A DNA stretch of 64,000 bases from Amycolatopsis sp. NBC_01488 (GCF_036227105.1 NZ_CP109434.1:4158001-4222000); one strand, 5' to 3'. Counted from the first letter of the stretch, positions 42,926 to 52,557 are shown. Notes: generated by a model from the letters alone, not told the origin. Numbers and translations are program-made.

Positions 42926-43744
42926 ATGCCGATGAGACGCAGGGTGCTGGCCGCGGGGCTGGCCGGGGTGTTCGGCGCCGCGCTGTCCGGACGGACGGCC
43001 CAGGCCGCCACGGCGCCGCCCGTCCGGCTGGACCAGCTGAACCTGGTCAACCTCTCGCACGTCAACGACCCCGCCACGACCAACGTGTTCCCCGGCGATC
43101 CGGCCTTCTCGCTGGAAACCATCGCCACGATCCCGGACGACGGTTACTACCTGCAGTTCGTCCGCGAGGGCGAGCACACCGGGACGCACTGGGGAGCGCC
43201 CGGCCACTTCAACACCGGCCAGCCGCTCGCCGACGAGATGGACCCCGCGGATCTATTCCGGCCCGCGGTCAAGATCGACGTGAGAGCGAAGGCCGCGGGC
43301 AACCCGGACTACGCCGTGACGATCGACGACCTGAAGGCGTGGGAGAACCGGCACGGCCGGATCCCCGACGAGTCCGTCGTGGTGCTCTGGACCGGCTGGG
43401 ACGCGAAGTGGGGCACCCCGGCCTACCCGAACACCGGCGCGGACGGCGTGCTCCACCAGCCCGGCTTCTCCATCCCGGCGGTGAAGTGGCTGATCGACAC
43501 CGGGCGCCTCGGCCGCCGGGGCGGGACGGGCACCGACACGTTCAGCCCGGACGTCGGCACCGACGAGACGTACACGGTGTCGAAGCTCGTGTACCAGCGG
43601 CACCGGATCAGCCTGGAGATCCTGGCGAACCTGAAGGCCCTGCCGACGACGGGCGCGTGGGTGCTGGTCGGCGGTCCGATCAACCGCAAGGGCGCGGGCT
43701 CGACGGCGACGGTCTACGGCGTGCTCCCGCCGGGCGTGGGCTGA
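42926..43744 (+). CDS. Cyclase family protein (kynurenine formamidase-like), Tat-type signal
   Basis: A 272-aa protein. The N-terminus MPMRRRVLAAGLAGVFGAAL looks like a Tat or Sec signal. The active-site block HTGTHWGAPGHF corresponds to HxGTHxDxPxHF of the cyclase fold, but Gly replaces the usual metal-ligand Asp. VVLWTGWDAKWG and FSIPAVKWLIDT are further family blocks. It probably hydrolyses an amide or lactone outside the membrane. AAAGGTG sits 5 bp before the chosen ATG. Confidence 0.82.
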   Translation: MPMRRRVLAAGLAGVFGAALSGRTAQAATAPPVRLDQLNLVNLSHVNDPATTNVFPGDPAFSLETIATIPDDGYYLQFVREGEHTGTHWGAPGHFNTGQPLADEMDPADLFRPAVKIDVRAKAAGNPDYAVTIDDLKAWENRHGRIPDESVVVLWTGWDAKWGTPAYPNTGADGVLHQPGFSIPAVKWLIDTGRLGRRGGTGTDTFSPDVGTDETYTVSKLVYQRHRISLEILANLKALPTTGAWVLVGGPINRKGAGSTATVYGVLPPGVG

Positions 43745-43748
43745 CGCG

Positions 43749-43794
43749 GTCGTGAGTGAGAAACAGTGTGCTAACCCTGTTTCTCACTCACGAC
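43749..43794. repeat. 46-bp palindromic element, copy 2
   Basis: It lies between the convergent cyclase and GGDEF-EAL genes. The 18-bp outer arms (GTCGTGAGTGAGAAACAG and its complement) are perfect. Its reverse complement matches copy 1 at all but two positions, so it is inserted in the opposite orientation. Confidence 0.85.
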
Positions 43795-43809
43795 AGCCGC
43801 GGCAGGCTC

Positions 43810-46110
43810 TCAACCGGCGGAGATCGCCGACGAGCGCAGCGCGGACAGCGGGGCCGGGCGGCCGTACAGGTAGCCCTGGGCGGTCGTGCAGCCTGCCCGG
43901 GTCACCAGGGACGCCTGCTCGGCCGTCTCGATCCCCTCGGCGACCACGTCCAGCTCGAGGTCCGCGCACAGCCCGACCAGCGATCGGCACAGCGCCGCTT
44001 CGCGCTCCGGCTGCACCCCGGTCGTCAAGGCCCGGTCCAGCTTGATCAGGTCGACGGGCAGTGCGTGCAGCACGGTCAGCGAGCTGTACCCCGCCCCGAA
44101 GTCGTCCAGCGCCACCCGCACGCCCAGCTCCTGCAACCGCCGGATCGCCGCCGCGCCGGCCGCCAGGTCCGGCACCGGCACCGTCTCGGTGATCTCGACG
44201 ACGAGCCGGGACGCGGGCAGCCGGTAGCGCTCCAGCGCCGAAGCGACGCTCCGCTCCAGCGCGGCCGCGCCGAGGCGGCTCGCGCACACGTTCACGTGCA
44301 CGGTCAGGTCCAGCGCGGCCGCCGCGATCTCGCGGCACGCCAGGTCCAGCACCAGCGCGTCCAGCTCGGCGCCCAGCCCGGCACCTTCGGCCGCGCGGAC
44401 GAACGTCTCCGGCGACACCACCGTCCCGTCGCGCGTGCTCCAGCGGGCCAGCGCCTCGACCGCCACCGGGACCTCGTCGGCCAGCCGGACGATCGGCTGG
44501 AACACCAGCCCGAAGCCCTCCGGGATGCCACCCGACGCCCGGCGCAACGCCGACGGGAAGTCCGGCGGCCCGTCCTGCGACGGGCGGTAGACGACCGTGG
44601 TGTCCTTGCCCAGCCGCTTGCCCGCGTACATCGACGTGTCCGCGCGCCCCAGCAGCACGTCGGACGTCACCAGCGGCTCGGCCGGGTCCGGCACGACCAG
44701 GCCCATGCTCGCCCGGACCGAGACGAGCGTGCCGTGCACCGCGAACGGCCGCCGCAGCGCGCCCTGGATCCGGTCGGCGACCACCTGCGGCGCGTCCAGT
44801 TCGCCGTCCAGCAGGATCGCGAACTCGTCGCCGCCCAGGCGCGCCACGGTGTCGGTGGAGCGCACGCAGCTCAGCAGCCGCTGGGCGACCGCGTGCAGCA
44901 GGACGTCGCCGCCCGCGTGGCCGAACCGGTCGTTGACCTCCTTGAAGTCGTCGAGGTCGACGAAGATCAGCACGAGCGGCCGGTCGGTGGCCTCGACAGC
45001 CCGGTCCAGCCGGTCGGCGAACAGCGCGCGGTTGGCCAGGCCGGTCAGCGGGTCGTGGTAGGCCTGGTGGGTCAGCTGCTGCTGTCCTTCGTAGACCCGG
45101 CGCAGCAACAACCTGTTGTCCAGCAAGGAAAGCAGCTGCCGGGCGAGCACGAGGAACACGACCAGCACGCCGACGAACACCTCGACGCCGTCCGGGCCCG
45201 CGCCGGCCAGCAGCTGCACGGTGATCAGCAGCGCGACGGCGGTGACCGGGACGTACGGCAGGGCGAGCTGCCACCAGTCGACGCCGGCCGCCGGGCCCGC
45301 TTCGTCGCGCCGCCGCTGACCGGGCGTCACCAGCAGGGCGAAGGCGATGAACAGCGGCCCGAGCACGAACCCGCCGTCCGACCACGGCTTCATGCTTTCC
45401 GCGCCGATGCTGACGAGGTAGGCGAACACGCTGTCGGAGCAGGCCAGCGCCACGATCCCGACCGCGGCCAGCAGCAGGTTCACCCGGTACGGGCGGTCGA
45501 CGCGGTCGAACACGACCAGCAGCACGGCGACGACCACGATCACCAGGTCCGACAGCGGGTAGGAGATGGCGACGGCCCAGGTCAGCTTGTCCGGCGCGGT
45601 GGCCCGGACCAGCTGCCCGAGCGCCGCGGTCCAGGTGAGGATGAACAGCGATCCGGTGACGATCAGGCCGTCGAGCACCACGGCGACGCCGAAGTGCGCT
45701 GTCCACTGCGCGGGCCGCCAGCGTTCGCGGTCGGGCCGGACCCGCGCCCGGGCCAGCACGAACAAGGCGGCGAGCGCGAACACCGGGAAGCTCAGGTAGC
45801 CGATGTCGGCAGGCGACGGCGACGGCAGCCCGCGCCCGTCGACCAGCTGGTACCACGACCAGACGCACTGGCCCACCGACCAGCCGGCCATCCCGATCGC
45901 CACCAGCACCCGCCACCAGCGCTGGTGCCCGCGGACCCGGCGCGCGACCAGGACACCGCAGACGACCGCGCCGACTCCGGCGCCCAGCTGCATGGCGTCG
46001 TCGACCCACAGGGCGAAGGTGTCGCCCCAGAACGCGAAGCCGTTGACCACGACCATGGCCAGCGTGAGGAAGACGAGCAGGGCCGCGACTGGGTACCGCC
46101 GCACTGTCAT
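43810..46110 (-). CDS. Membrane GGDEF-EAL cyclic-di-GMP protein
   Basis: A 766-aa protein. The first 310 residues have about nine membrane helices. The GGDEF domain (about 345-500) carries an intact ARLGGDEFAILL active site and should make c-di-GMP. The EAL domain (about 515-760) has VAVEALARW, HVNVCASRL, VEITET and LDDFGAGYSSL, so the catalytic Glu residues of a phosphodiesterase appear present. Actinobacterial homologues influence development and antibiotic production. Which activity dominates cannot be told from sequence. Confidence 0.92.
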   Translation of the reverse strand: MTVRRYPVAALLVFLTLAMVVVNGFAFWGDTFALWVDDAMQLGAGVGAVVCGVLVARRVRGHQRWWRVLVAIGMAGWSVGQCVWSWYQLVDGRGLPSPSPADIGYLSFPVFALAALFVLARARVRPDRERWRPAQWTAHFGVAVVLDGLIVTGSLFILTWTAALGQLVRATAPDKLTWAVAISYPLSDLVIVVVAVLLVVFDRVDRPYRVNLLLAAVGIVALACSDSVFAYLVSIGAESMKPWSDGGFVLGPLFIAFALLVTPGQRRRDEAGPAAGVDWWQLALPYVPVTAVALLITVQLLAGAGPDGVEVFVGVLVVFLVLARQLLSLLDNRLLLRRVYEGQQQLTHQAYHDPLTGLANRALFADRLDRAVEATDRPLVLIFVDLDDFKEVNDRFGHAGGDVLLHAVAQRLLSCVRSTDTVARLGGDEFAILLDGELDAPQVVADRIQGALRRPFAVHGTLVSVRASMGLVVPDPAEPLVTSDVLLGRADTSMYAGKRLGKDTTVVYRPSQDGPPDFPSALRRASGGIPEGFGLVFQPIVRLADEVPVAVEALARWSTRDGTVVSPETFVRAAEGAGLGAELDALVLDLACREIAAAALDLTVHVNVCASRLGAAALERSVASALERYRLPASRLVVEITETVPVPDLAAGAAAIRRLQELGVRVALDDFGAGYSSLTVLHALPVDLIKLDRALTTGVQPEREAALCRSLVGLCADLELDVVAEGIETAEQASLVTRAGCTTAQGYLYGRPAPLSALRSSAISAG

Positions 46111-46274
46111 GGCACCTCACGTGGGTCACCCGCCGGTCGGACCGGCAAACACTACACCGCGCGCACGGCCGCACCGGGTCACCGCACCGGTGGCCGGTAT
46201 CCCCGCATCAGGCGATGTCGCAGGCCGGGCCCTCGATCAGCGCGCCGACGCGGTCGAGGCGGCCGGGCAACCGG

Positions 46275-46301
46275 TGTCACAGATCGCCGCCGCCACTCGT
46301 C
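46275..46301 (+). promoter_or_regulatory. ECF41-type autoregulatory promoter
   Basis: TGTCACA (46275-46281) and CGTC (46298-46301) are separated by 16 bp, matching the published ECF41 promoter (TGTCACA-N16/17-CGTC). The sigma gene GTG is at 46310, so the mRNA would begin at or next to the start codon. This implies a leaderless, self-activated transcript. Confidence 0.75.
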
Positions 46302-46309
46302 ATGGCCGT

Positions 46310-47170
46310 GTGAGCGAGAACGACGTGCTGACCGAGCGGCCGCGGCTGCTCGGCATCGCCTACCGGCTGCTGGGTTCCCTGAGCGACGCCGAGGACGTCG
46401 TCCAGGAGGCGTACGGCCGGTGGTACGCCCTGCCCGAGCCGCGGCGGAACGCGATCGAAAGGCCCGGCGCGTGGCTGACGACGGTCGCGAGCCGCGTCTG
46501 CCTGGACGTCCTGGGCTCGGCGCGGGTCCGGCGGGAACGGTACGCGGGCGAATGGATCCCGGAGCCGCTGCCGTCGGACCGCCTCACGGACCCGGCCGAG
46601 CTGCTGCTGCTCGACGAGTCGATCACGATGGCGTTCCTCGTCGTCTGCGAGGCGATGACGCCGGCGGAGCGGGTGGCGTTCGTCCTGCACGACGTCTTCG
46701 GCTACCCGTTCGCGGAGGTGGCTTCGATCCTGGGGCGCTCCCCGGCGGCGTGCCGCCAGCTCGCGACGTCGGCCCGGCGCCGCGTCCGGCCGGCTCCGGC
46801 GCTGTCGCCCGCGAGGAGCGCCGAAGTCGTCCGCGCGTTCAAGACGGCGTGGGCGGCCGGGGACATCCCGGGCCTGATCGGCCTGCTGGACCCGTCGGTC
46901 GTCACGGTCGCGGACGGCGGCGGTCTCGTCGGCACGGTGGCGCGCCCGGTCGTGGGCGGGGAGCGCGTGGCGCGGTACGCCGTCGGGATCATCGGCCGGA
47001 TCCCGGCGATGACGCTGCGGGAGCGGGTGGTCAACGGCCGGCCCGGGCTGGACGCGGAGCGCGGCGGCGTGGTCGAGACGGTGTTCGCCTTCGACGTCGC
47101 GGCCGGGGTGATCAGGCGGATCTGGGCGGTGCGCAACCCGGAGAAGCTCCGGCCCTGGCGGGCGGCGTAG
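46310..47170 (+). CDS. sigJ: ECF41/SigJ-type RNA polymerase sigma factor
   Basis: A 286-aa ECF sigma factor. Region 2 is RPRLLGIAYRLLGSLSDAEDVVQEAYGRW (partial), region 4 LHDVFGYPFAEVASILGRS, and a SnoaL-like C-terminal extension of about 110 residues contains DGGGL (family DGGGK) and NPEKLRPW (family NPDKL). ECF41 factors lack an anti-sigma gene and are controlled by this extension. The upstream ECF41 promoter predicts autoregulation. The neighbouring SDR is a type of gene often linked to ECF41, but it has no such promoter. Confidence 0.9.
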   Translation: MSENDVLTERPRLLGIAYRLLGSLSDAEDVVQEAYGRWYALPEPRRNAIERPGAWLTTVASRVCLDVLGSARVRRERYAGEWIPEPLPSDRLTDPAELLLLDESITMAFLVVCEAMTPAERVAFVLHDVFGYPFAEVASILGRSPAACRQLATSARRRVRPAPALSPARSAEVVRAFKTAWAAGDIPGLIGLLDPSVVTVADGGGLVGTVARPVVGGERVARYAVGIIGRIPAMTLRERVVNGRPGLDAERGGVVETVFAFDVAAGVIRRIWAVRNPEKLRPWRAA

Positions 47171-47173
47171 GGG

Positions 47174-47866
47174 TCACGTGGTCAGGCCGGCGTCGGCGGG
47201 CAGGCCGGCGCCGGTGACGAACCGGGCGGCGTCGGAAGCCAGGAACACGACGGCGTCGGCCACGCCGCCGACCTCGCGCACCAGGCCGGGGTAGACGCAG
47301 TTGACGCGCACGTCGTAGCCGAGCTTCCCGGCCTCCGCGGCAGCCACGCGGGTCAGCCGGTCGACCGCGGACTTCGTCGCGGCGTAGCCGGCGATACCGG
47401 GGAAGGCGACCGTCGCGGCGACCGACGCGATGTTGACGACCGTGCCGCCCTGGCCCGCCGGGCCGCCGGGGCGCATCGCGCGGAACGCGTGCTTGAGGCC
47501 GAGCGCGGTGCCGAGGACGTTGACCTCCAGCATCCGCCGGACGTCGGCCGGGTCGAGGTCGGCGATCAGGCCGGAGATCTCGACGCCGGCGTTGTTGACC
47601 ACGACGTCCAGGCCGCCGAGCTCGGCGATCGTTTCGGCGACGGCCTGCTCCCAGCTCGCGTCGTCGGTGACGTCGAGCCGGACGAACGCGGCGACCGCGC
47701 CGCGCCGCCGGAGCGCGTCCGCGGTCGCGCGGCCCAGGTCCGCCCGGATGTCGGCGACCACCACCGCGGCGCCGGCCTCGGCCAGCGCTTCGGCCATGCC
47801 GGCTCCCAGGCCGCGCGCGCCACCGGTGACCAGCACGGCGCGGCCGGACAGGTCGTGTCGGCGCAC
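47174..47866 (-). CDS. Short-chain dehydrogenase/reductase, internally shortened
   Basis: A 230-aa Rossmann oxidoreductase: TGGARGLGAGMAEAL near residue 14, VVNNAGVEISG, catalytic Ser in NIASVAA and GYAATKSAV with Tyr-x3-Lys. The GTG at 47866 has GGAGG 5 bp upstream. After NCVYPGLV the sequence jumps directly to REVGGVADAVVFLASD, so the roughly 20-residue substrate loop normally found there is missing. The family is about 250 aa. It may be inactive or have altered specificity. Confidence 0.85.
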   Translation of the reverse strand: MRRHDLSGRAVLVTGGARGLGAGMAEALAEAGAAVVVADIRADLGRATADALRRRGAVAAFVRLDVTDDASWEQAVAETIAELGGLDVVVNNAGVEISGLIADLDPADVRRMLEVNVLGTALGLKHAFRAMRPGGPAGQGGTVVNIASVAATVAFPGIAGYAATKSAVDRLTRVAAAEAGKLGYDVRVNCVYPGLVREVGGVADAVVFLASDAARFVTGAGLPADAGLTT

Positions 47867-47921
47867 GGACACCTCCTCCTCGAGCCGGTCGGCGCCCAGC
47901 ATCGCCAAGGTCTGGACAGTC

Positions 47922-47964
47922 GTCAAGGGTCTCTTGGACACTTGTCAAGGGAAAGCTGGTCAAG
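47922..47964. promoter_or_regulatory. Repeated GTCAAG sites and GACA-CT-TGTC dyad between SDR and TetR genes
   Basis: GTCAAG occurs at 47922, 47944 and 47959. GACACTTGTC (47937-47946) is a small dyad. The region holds the divergent promoters and probably the binding site of the TetR-like protein. Confidence 0.4.
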
Positions 47965-48003
47965 CGGTCGATAGACTGGCGCGCAACCACGGAGTGACGG
48001 ACG

Positions 48004-48360
48004 GTGCAGGTGACGGAGGCCAAGGAGCGGACCCGGGACCGGATCTCGCGCCGCCAGGTGGACAAGTTCGCCGACCGGCGGGCCCAGCTGGCGGAGTCGG
48101 CGCAGAGCCTGTTCGAGGACTCCTTCCGCGCCGACGTGCTCGAGATCGACCGGCACCGCGAGGAGATGATCCACCACGTCGTCGTGCGCTACGCCGAACT
48201 GGCGTCCGCGCCGGCCGGGGTGCCGCAGGCCGTCGCGTACGCGATGCTCGACGGCCTGTTCCAGCAGGCCCTGCTCCGGCACCTGGCCGGCGAGGACGGC
48301 GCGGCGGCCGGGCTCGAACGGGCCGTACCGGCCGTGCTGGCGCGCATCGTCGCCGCCTAG
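48004..48360 (+). CDS. TetR-like regulator with internal deletion
   Basis: A 118-aa protein. The first 33 residues (EAKERTRDRISRRQVDKFAD, then RRAQLAESA) match the start of a TetR/AcrR group I know, and residues from SLFEDSFRADVLEIDRH match its ligand-domain end (VAYAMLDGLFQQALLRHLAG). The middle, including the rest of the helix-turn-helix, is absent; a full protein is about 200 aa. The reading frame is intact, so this looks like an in-frame deletion. It probably cannot bind DNA normally. Confidence 0.7.
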   Translation: MQVTEAKERTRDRISRRQVDKFADRRAQLAESAQSLFEDSFRADVLEIDRHREEMIHHVVVRYAELASAPAGVPQAVAYAMLDGLFQQALLRHLAGEDGAAAGLERAVPAVLARIVAA

Positions 48361-48524
48361 GGACCCAGGCGTTCGTGCGGGGTCCGCGGCGCGGGCACGA
48401 CGAAGGCGATCGCCGTCGCGACCACGCCGACGAACAGCGACAGGTGTGCCGCGGCCGGCACGGCGCCGATCAGGAACAGCCGCAGCGACCCCGAGATCAG
48501 CAGGCGCCACATCTTCGGGTTCAT
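48357..48524 (-). CDS. Small hypothetical membrane protein
   Basis: A possible 55-aa protein with MWRLLISGSLRLFLIGAVPA and LFVGVVATAIAFVVP hydrophobic stretches (two short or one long membrane segment) and a basic/Pro-rich tail. Its stop shares bases with the convergent TetR-like gene stop. No ribosome site is obvious. Low certainty. Confidence 0.4.
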   Translation of the reverse strand: MNPKMWRLLISGSLRLFLIGAVPAAAHLSLFVGVVATAIAFVVPAPRTPHERLGP

Positions 48525-48787
48525 GATCAACAAGTACCCCGGTCCCCGCACGGCCACGCCAGGATCACCCGCCGGAGTGGCGGACGCCGCTTCGACACGT
48601 TCGACACGACCGCGCGCAGGGGGCGGCGGGCGGCCACCTCGGGTTCCGGTGATTTCCCGCGCGAAATCGATCTCGCCCGTCAAGAATGCGGCGGATAACG
48701 ATCCGTTTGCCGCGTCATGATCGACTGGACATCGGCGTCGGCACTGACGAATATTGATGCCCGTGCGGGAACGGTGAGGGAGGAACG

Positions 48788-49748
48788 GTGGGCCTCAATG
48801 CGGCGGACGTGGTCGGCGAGCTTAAGGTCCTGCGCAAAGGGAGGGGAATTTTCACCACACCGCTCGCGGATCGCGTCGGACCTGCTTTGCGCGCCACCTG
48901 TGGCATTTTGGAAGATGACGACTCGGTGGTGGTGCGGCGTAAACTCACGGACCGATTGTGGCCACTCGTCGAGTCGTTGCCCGATGACCTGAAGATCGCG
49001 CTACGGGCCGCGTTCGCGCTGGACGAGCGCGCGCGAAAGCCGTTCTACCAGGAACGGGTGCACTGGGCGGCGATCACGCTCGACCGTGACGACCGGACGG
49101 TGCGGCGGCGGATCGACGAAGGAATCGAGCAGGTCGCGGCAATGGCCGTCGCGACCGGTGTCCCGGATCCGCGGCCGCGCTATCCGAGCCGGAGTTGGCA
49201 CACCGAAGAACTGCGCGTCACGCTCGCACTCGACCAGCCGGTGGCCGAGGCGTTCGAATTCCGGCGGGTCGTCGCCGATGCCGACGAAATCGTCGAGCTG
49301 GACCTGGCACTGACGCTCACCGCGGCCGGCGAATCCGGCCATTCGGTGCGCGAGTCGGATCTGGTCGTCGACGTGTTCCACGGTGGTCTGCTCACCGGCC
49401 GGGCGATGGAGTCGAGCGACCCGGGTCGGGCTGGCGTTGCGGTTGCCGGGATCGTTGCGGCGCGGTGAGCGGCACGACGTCGGACTGCGCGTCCGGGCGA
49501 ACATGCGGGAACCGCACTACATCTGCGTGCCGCGGCACCCGTGCGACCTGTTCGACCTCCACGTCCGGTTCGGCGACCGCGTCCCGGACCGGATAGTCGT
49601 TCTGGAAAAGGCTTTCCAGAACGACACGCGCTTCCCGCGCGGAGCGGTGCTGGAGACCGACGACGCGGGCGAGGTGCACGTCCGGTTCCGGCATCTCGCG
49701 CCCGGCTTCGCGTACGGGATCCGGTGGCAGCCGGCCGGCCTGGGGTGA
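48788..49748 (+). pseudogene. Frameshifted gene of an uncharacterised actinobacterial family
   Basis: GTG 48788 (GGGAGGAACG upstream) opens a 226-codon frame that stops at 49468, but an adjacent frame continues the same protein to 49748. The first part has LKVLRKGRGIFTTPL, then FYQERVHWAAITLDRDDRTVRRRIDE (partial); the second has LRRGERHDVGLRVRAN, PHYICV and CDLFDLHVRFGDR, which I associate with one family of about 320 aa. The full span is 961 nt, one base over 320 codons. A surplus base lies between about 49415 and 49435. Function unknown. It is either real decay or a sequencing error. Confidence 0.7.
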
Positions 49749-49751
49749 GGG

Positions 49752-52243
49752 TCAGGGCCAGACGAGCCGTTCGAGGGCGTGCAGCGCGGACACGAACGGT
49801 TCCGGCAGCCGGACGACCTGCTTGGCGGCCCGCGCCTTGGCGGCCAGCGCGGCGCTGACACCGGACGCGGTTTCGGCGTCGCGGGCGGCGTCGTCGACGA
49901 GTTTCGTCGCCCGGCCGAGCGGGCCGCGGCCGCTGAGGGCGAGCGCGAGCCCAAGGTCGAGGCGCGTTTCGAGAGTCTCCGGGTGACTCCGGCCCAGGAC
50001 GCGGATCTGCGGCCCTCGAATGCTTTCGAGCAGGTCGGCCTGCCGGTCGAACGCGCGGAGCCGGGCGTGCGCGAGGCCCATGGCGTGGCGGACCCGGCAG
50101 TGCAGCGGGTGGTCGTCGCCGAGCACCCGGCGGACGATCGGTTCGAGATCGCCCAGGGTGGCCAGCGCCTGCCGCGGTTGGCCGACCGCCAGCAACGCCC
50201 GCGCGGCGTGGACCGACGCCGTCAGGGCCGCGGGGCTTTCGGCGTACTCGAGGTCGGCCGGTTCGTTGTCGGCGAGGGCGGCGTCGGCCCGGATCGCCTC
50301 GGCGTCCGGGCCTTCGATCCCGGTGGCGACCTCGCGCGCTAGCTTCGGCTGCCCGGCTTGGAGGAGGTTCCTCGCGTACTCGAGGTTCAGCGCTTCCCGG
50401 ATCGGGCCGGGGTCGGCGAGCGCGGGTTCGAGAAGGGCGATGGCGTCTTGCGGGCGCCCGCGGAGCCTGCGGGCTTTCGCGGCGAGGTATCGCTGTTCGG
50501 TGGTGGCGGGGAGGTGGGTGAGCCAGAAGGCGCGGTCGGCTTCGGCGTAGTCGCCTTGGCTGTCGAGGGCCTGGGCCGCGACGAGGGCGGCTTCGGGAGC
50601 GTCGCCGGCGAGGGCGAGTGCTTGCCGCGCATGCCCGACGGCTTCGGCATCCAGCCCGCAGGCGAGGTCGACCCGGGGGCCGCGGTGAAGTCGGCGGAGG
50701 TCGCTTCGCCGGTCGCGAGAATGGCGGCGTGGATTTCCCCGGCGGTGACGGGATCCCCGTGCGCTTCGTGCGCGGCCGCGACGGGCCGAAGCAGAGCAAC
50801 CCGATGGGCGGGGCAGTGCTCGGCGAGCACGCGGGCGTGCTGAAGCAGGAGGAAGTGCCGTTCACCGGCGGCCGTCCCGAGAAACGGTGGCGGGCTGTCA
50901 CCACCGGCAACGGCTTCCGCCGGCCCGCAACTGACCGCCGGTTCGACCGTGCTCGCGTGGTCGGGCGCAGCGCTGCCGTTCGGGGGTTCGCCGGATGCCG
51001 CTCCGGCCGCATGGTCCGGCACCGCCTGCGCGTGGCCAGGTGGAACCCCGCCGTTCGCGAGCCCCCTGAGCACCGCTTCCGCCGCCCCCTCCGGAGCCGA
51101 TGCCCCGAACTCGCCGCACGCCACCTCGACCGCGAGAGCCTGCAGCCGGACGTCCGCACCCACCCAGGTCGCGAACCCCTGCTCGACCAGCTCCGCCACC
51201 GCCGCCTCGAACACGTCGCCGGCCATCTCGCCCCGCGCCACCTCCGGTGGGATCGGCGCCGGTGCCAGCACGCCGCCCAGCCGCAGCACCGCGCGAGCCG
51301 CCGGGTCGAGCCGGACCACTACGTCGCGGATCGCCTGGGGTGCCGTGTCCGGCAGGCCGTCCGACGACGAACCGGGTCGCTCGCGCAAGGTGGACGCCGT
51401 GGCCCGCAGCGTCATCGGGTGGCCGTCGCAGCGGGCGACGAAACCGGCGTCCGGTGATCCGAGGAGCCGCAGGCCCTCCTCGAGCGGGAGGCCCGGCACG
51501 TCCACCTCCGCGGCGGTCCACCGGGCACAGCGGCTGGTCAGCAGCGTGCGGACCCAGGCCGACGGCAGCACCACCCGGTCGAGCACACCCGGCGGCACTC
51601 CGGCCGGGACGTCGTCCACCAGCAGCAGCACCGGCGAGCCCGCCGCGTCGATCCGGGCCGCGAGCGACGTGCGCAACCGGTCGAAGCCGACACCGGACGT
51701 GCCCGCCGCCGTCGCGAGGGCGAGGTGGAATTGGGGGAGGAAGTCGTCCGGGTCGAGGTGACCGAACGGGCCCATCCGCAGCACCCGGCCGCCGAACCGG
51801 CCGAACAGCCACGCGCACTGCTCGGCCAGCGTCGTCTTGCCGACGCCCGCGGGCCCGCGCACCAAAACCGTCCGCCGCGCGGCGAGTGCACTGTGGACAG
51901 TCGACGGCAACGGAAGTCCCGGGCCCACGGCGACCGCGGACAGAACCCGCCGGAGGAGATCCCGCAGCGATTCCCCGGGAATGATCGTGAGCACGCGAGA
52001 AGCCGACGGGCCGGGCGGATCGGCGAGCAGCACGCGGGACGCCGCCAGTTCCGGCGCGATCTTGTCGAAATCGTCGAACGGATGGGCTCGGAAAACGCGC
52101 AGCCCACCGGCCCGCAATGCTTCTTCGGCCCGGTCGGCCGCCGCGGAACAGAGGAACACGTCGAACCGGTCGGCGACCGGTACGGGGGCTGCGGCGGCGT
52201 TCAATGGGTGATCATGGCTTCGGTTCCTGACGGTCGGTTCCAC
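49752..52243 (-). pseudogene. Frameshifted STAND protein: TIR-like, NB-ARC, TPR
   Basis: The 5' frame encodes an N-terminal RFDVFLCSAAADRAEEALRA TIR-like region (residues 30-110), an NB-ARC NTPase with Walker A RGPAGVGKTTLA, Walker B VLLLVDDVP, LLTSRC and CDGHPMTLRA, then helical repeats. It ends in Pro/Ser-rich noise at 50387. The other frame carries a clean TPR-like protein from about 50672 to 49752 (GHARQALALAG; RRLRGRPQDAIALLEPAL; RHAMGLAHARLRAFDRQADL). The span is 2492 nt, one short of 831 codons. One G appears lost in the GGCCCCCGGG run near 50672-50682. Start (GTG 52243) uncertain. Related STAND proteins act in regulation or phage defence. Confidence 0.72.
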
Positions 52244-52255
52244 CTCACGCGCCAA

Positions 52256-52557
52256 GGATCGGAACGGAACCCGAATTCGCTACCGGACACCCCGCCGCGG
52301 CAGGATCTGTCCACTATTTGACCCGCCCGGCGGGGATGACCGCCGGGTAAGCCCGATGGGCCGTTTCCGGTTAACGGACAATATCTGGACAAGAACCACA
52401 CCACTGCAACGTTGCTGGTCAGCGGCTCGATTACTCCGGATGTCGGACCGGGAAATCGTGGGAAGCGACAGGAGAATCGTCCGAGGACCAGTGTGGTCGA
52501 TGGTGGGCGACGGGTTACCCGATGGCGGTCCGGTGGACGATGCGAGGAGGGAAACCC
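52256..52557. other. Intergenic region before the first ShbA-like sigma gene
   Basis: About 300 bp with no gene. It must hold divergent promoters. AT-richer GGTTAACGGACAATATC lies near 52370-52388. I see no convincing hairpin or repeat. Confidence 0.3.

Noticed and set aside
43756..46200. Plus-strand frame opposite the GGDEF-EAL gene
   Set aside because: Low-complexity Arg/Gln/Asp composition without motifs; the minus-strand protein has intact catalytic signatures.
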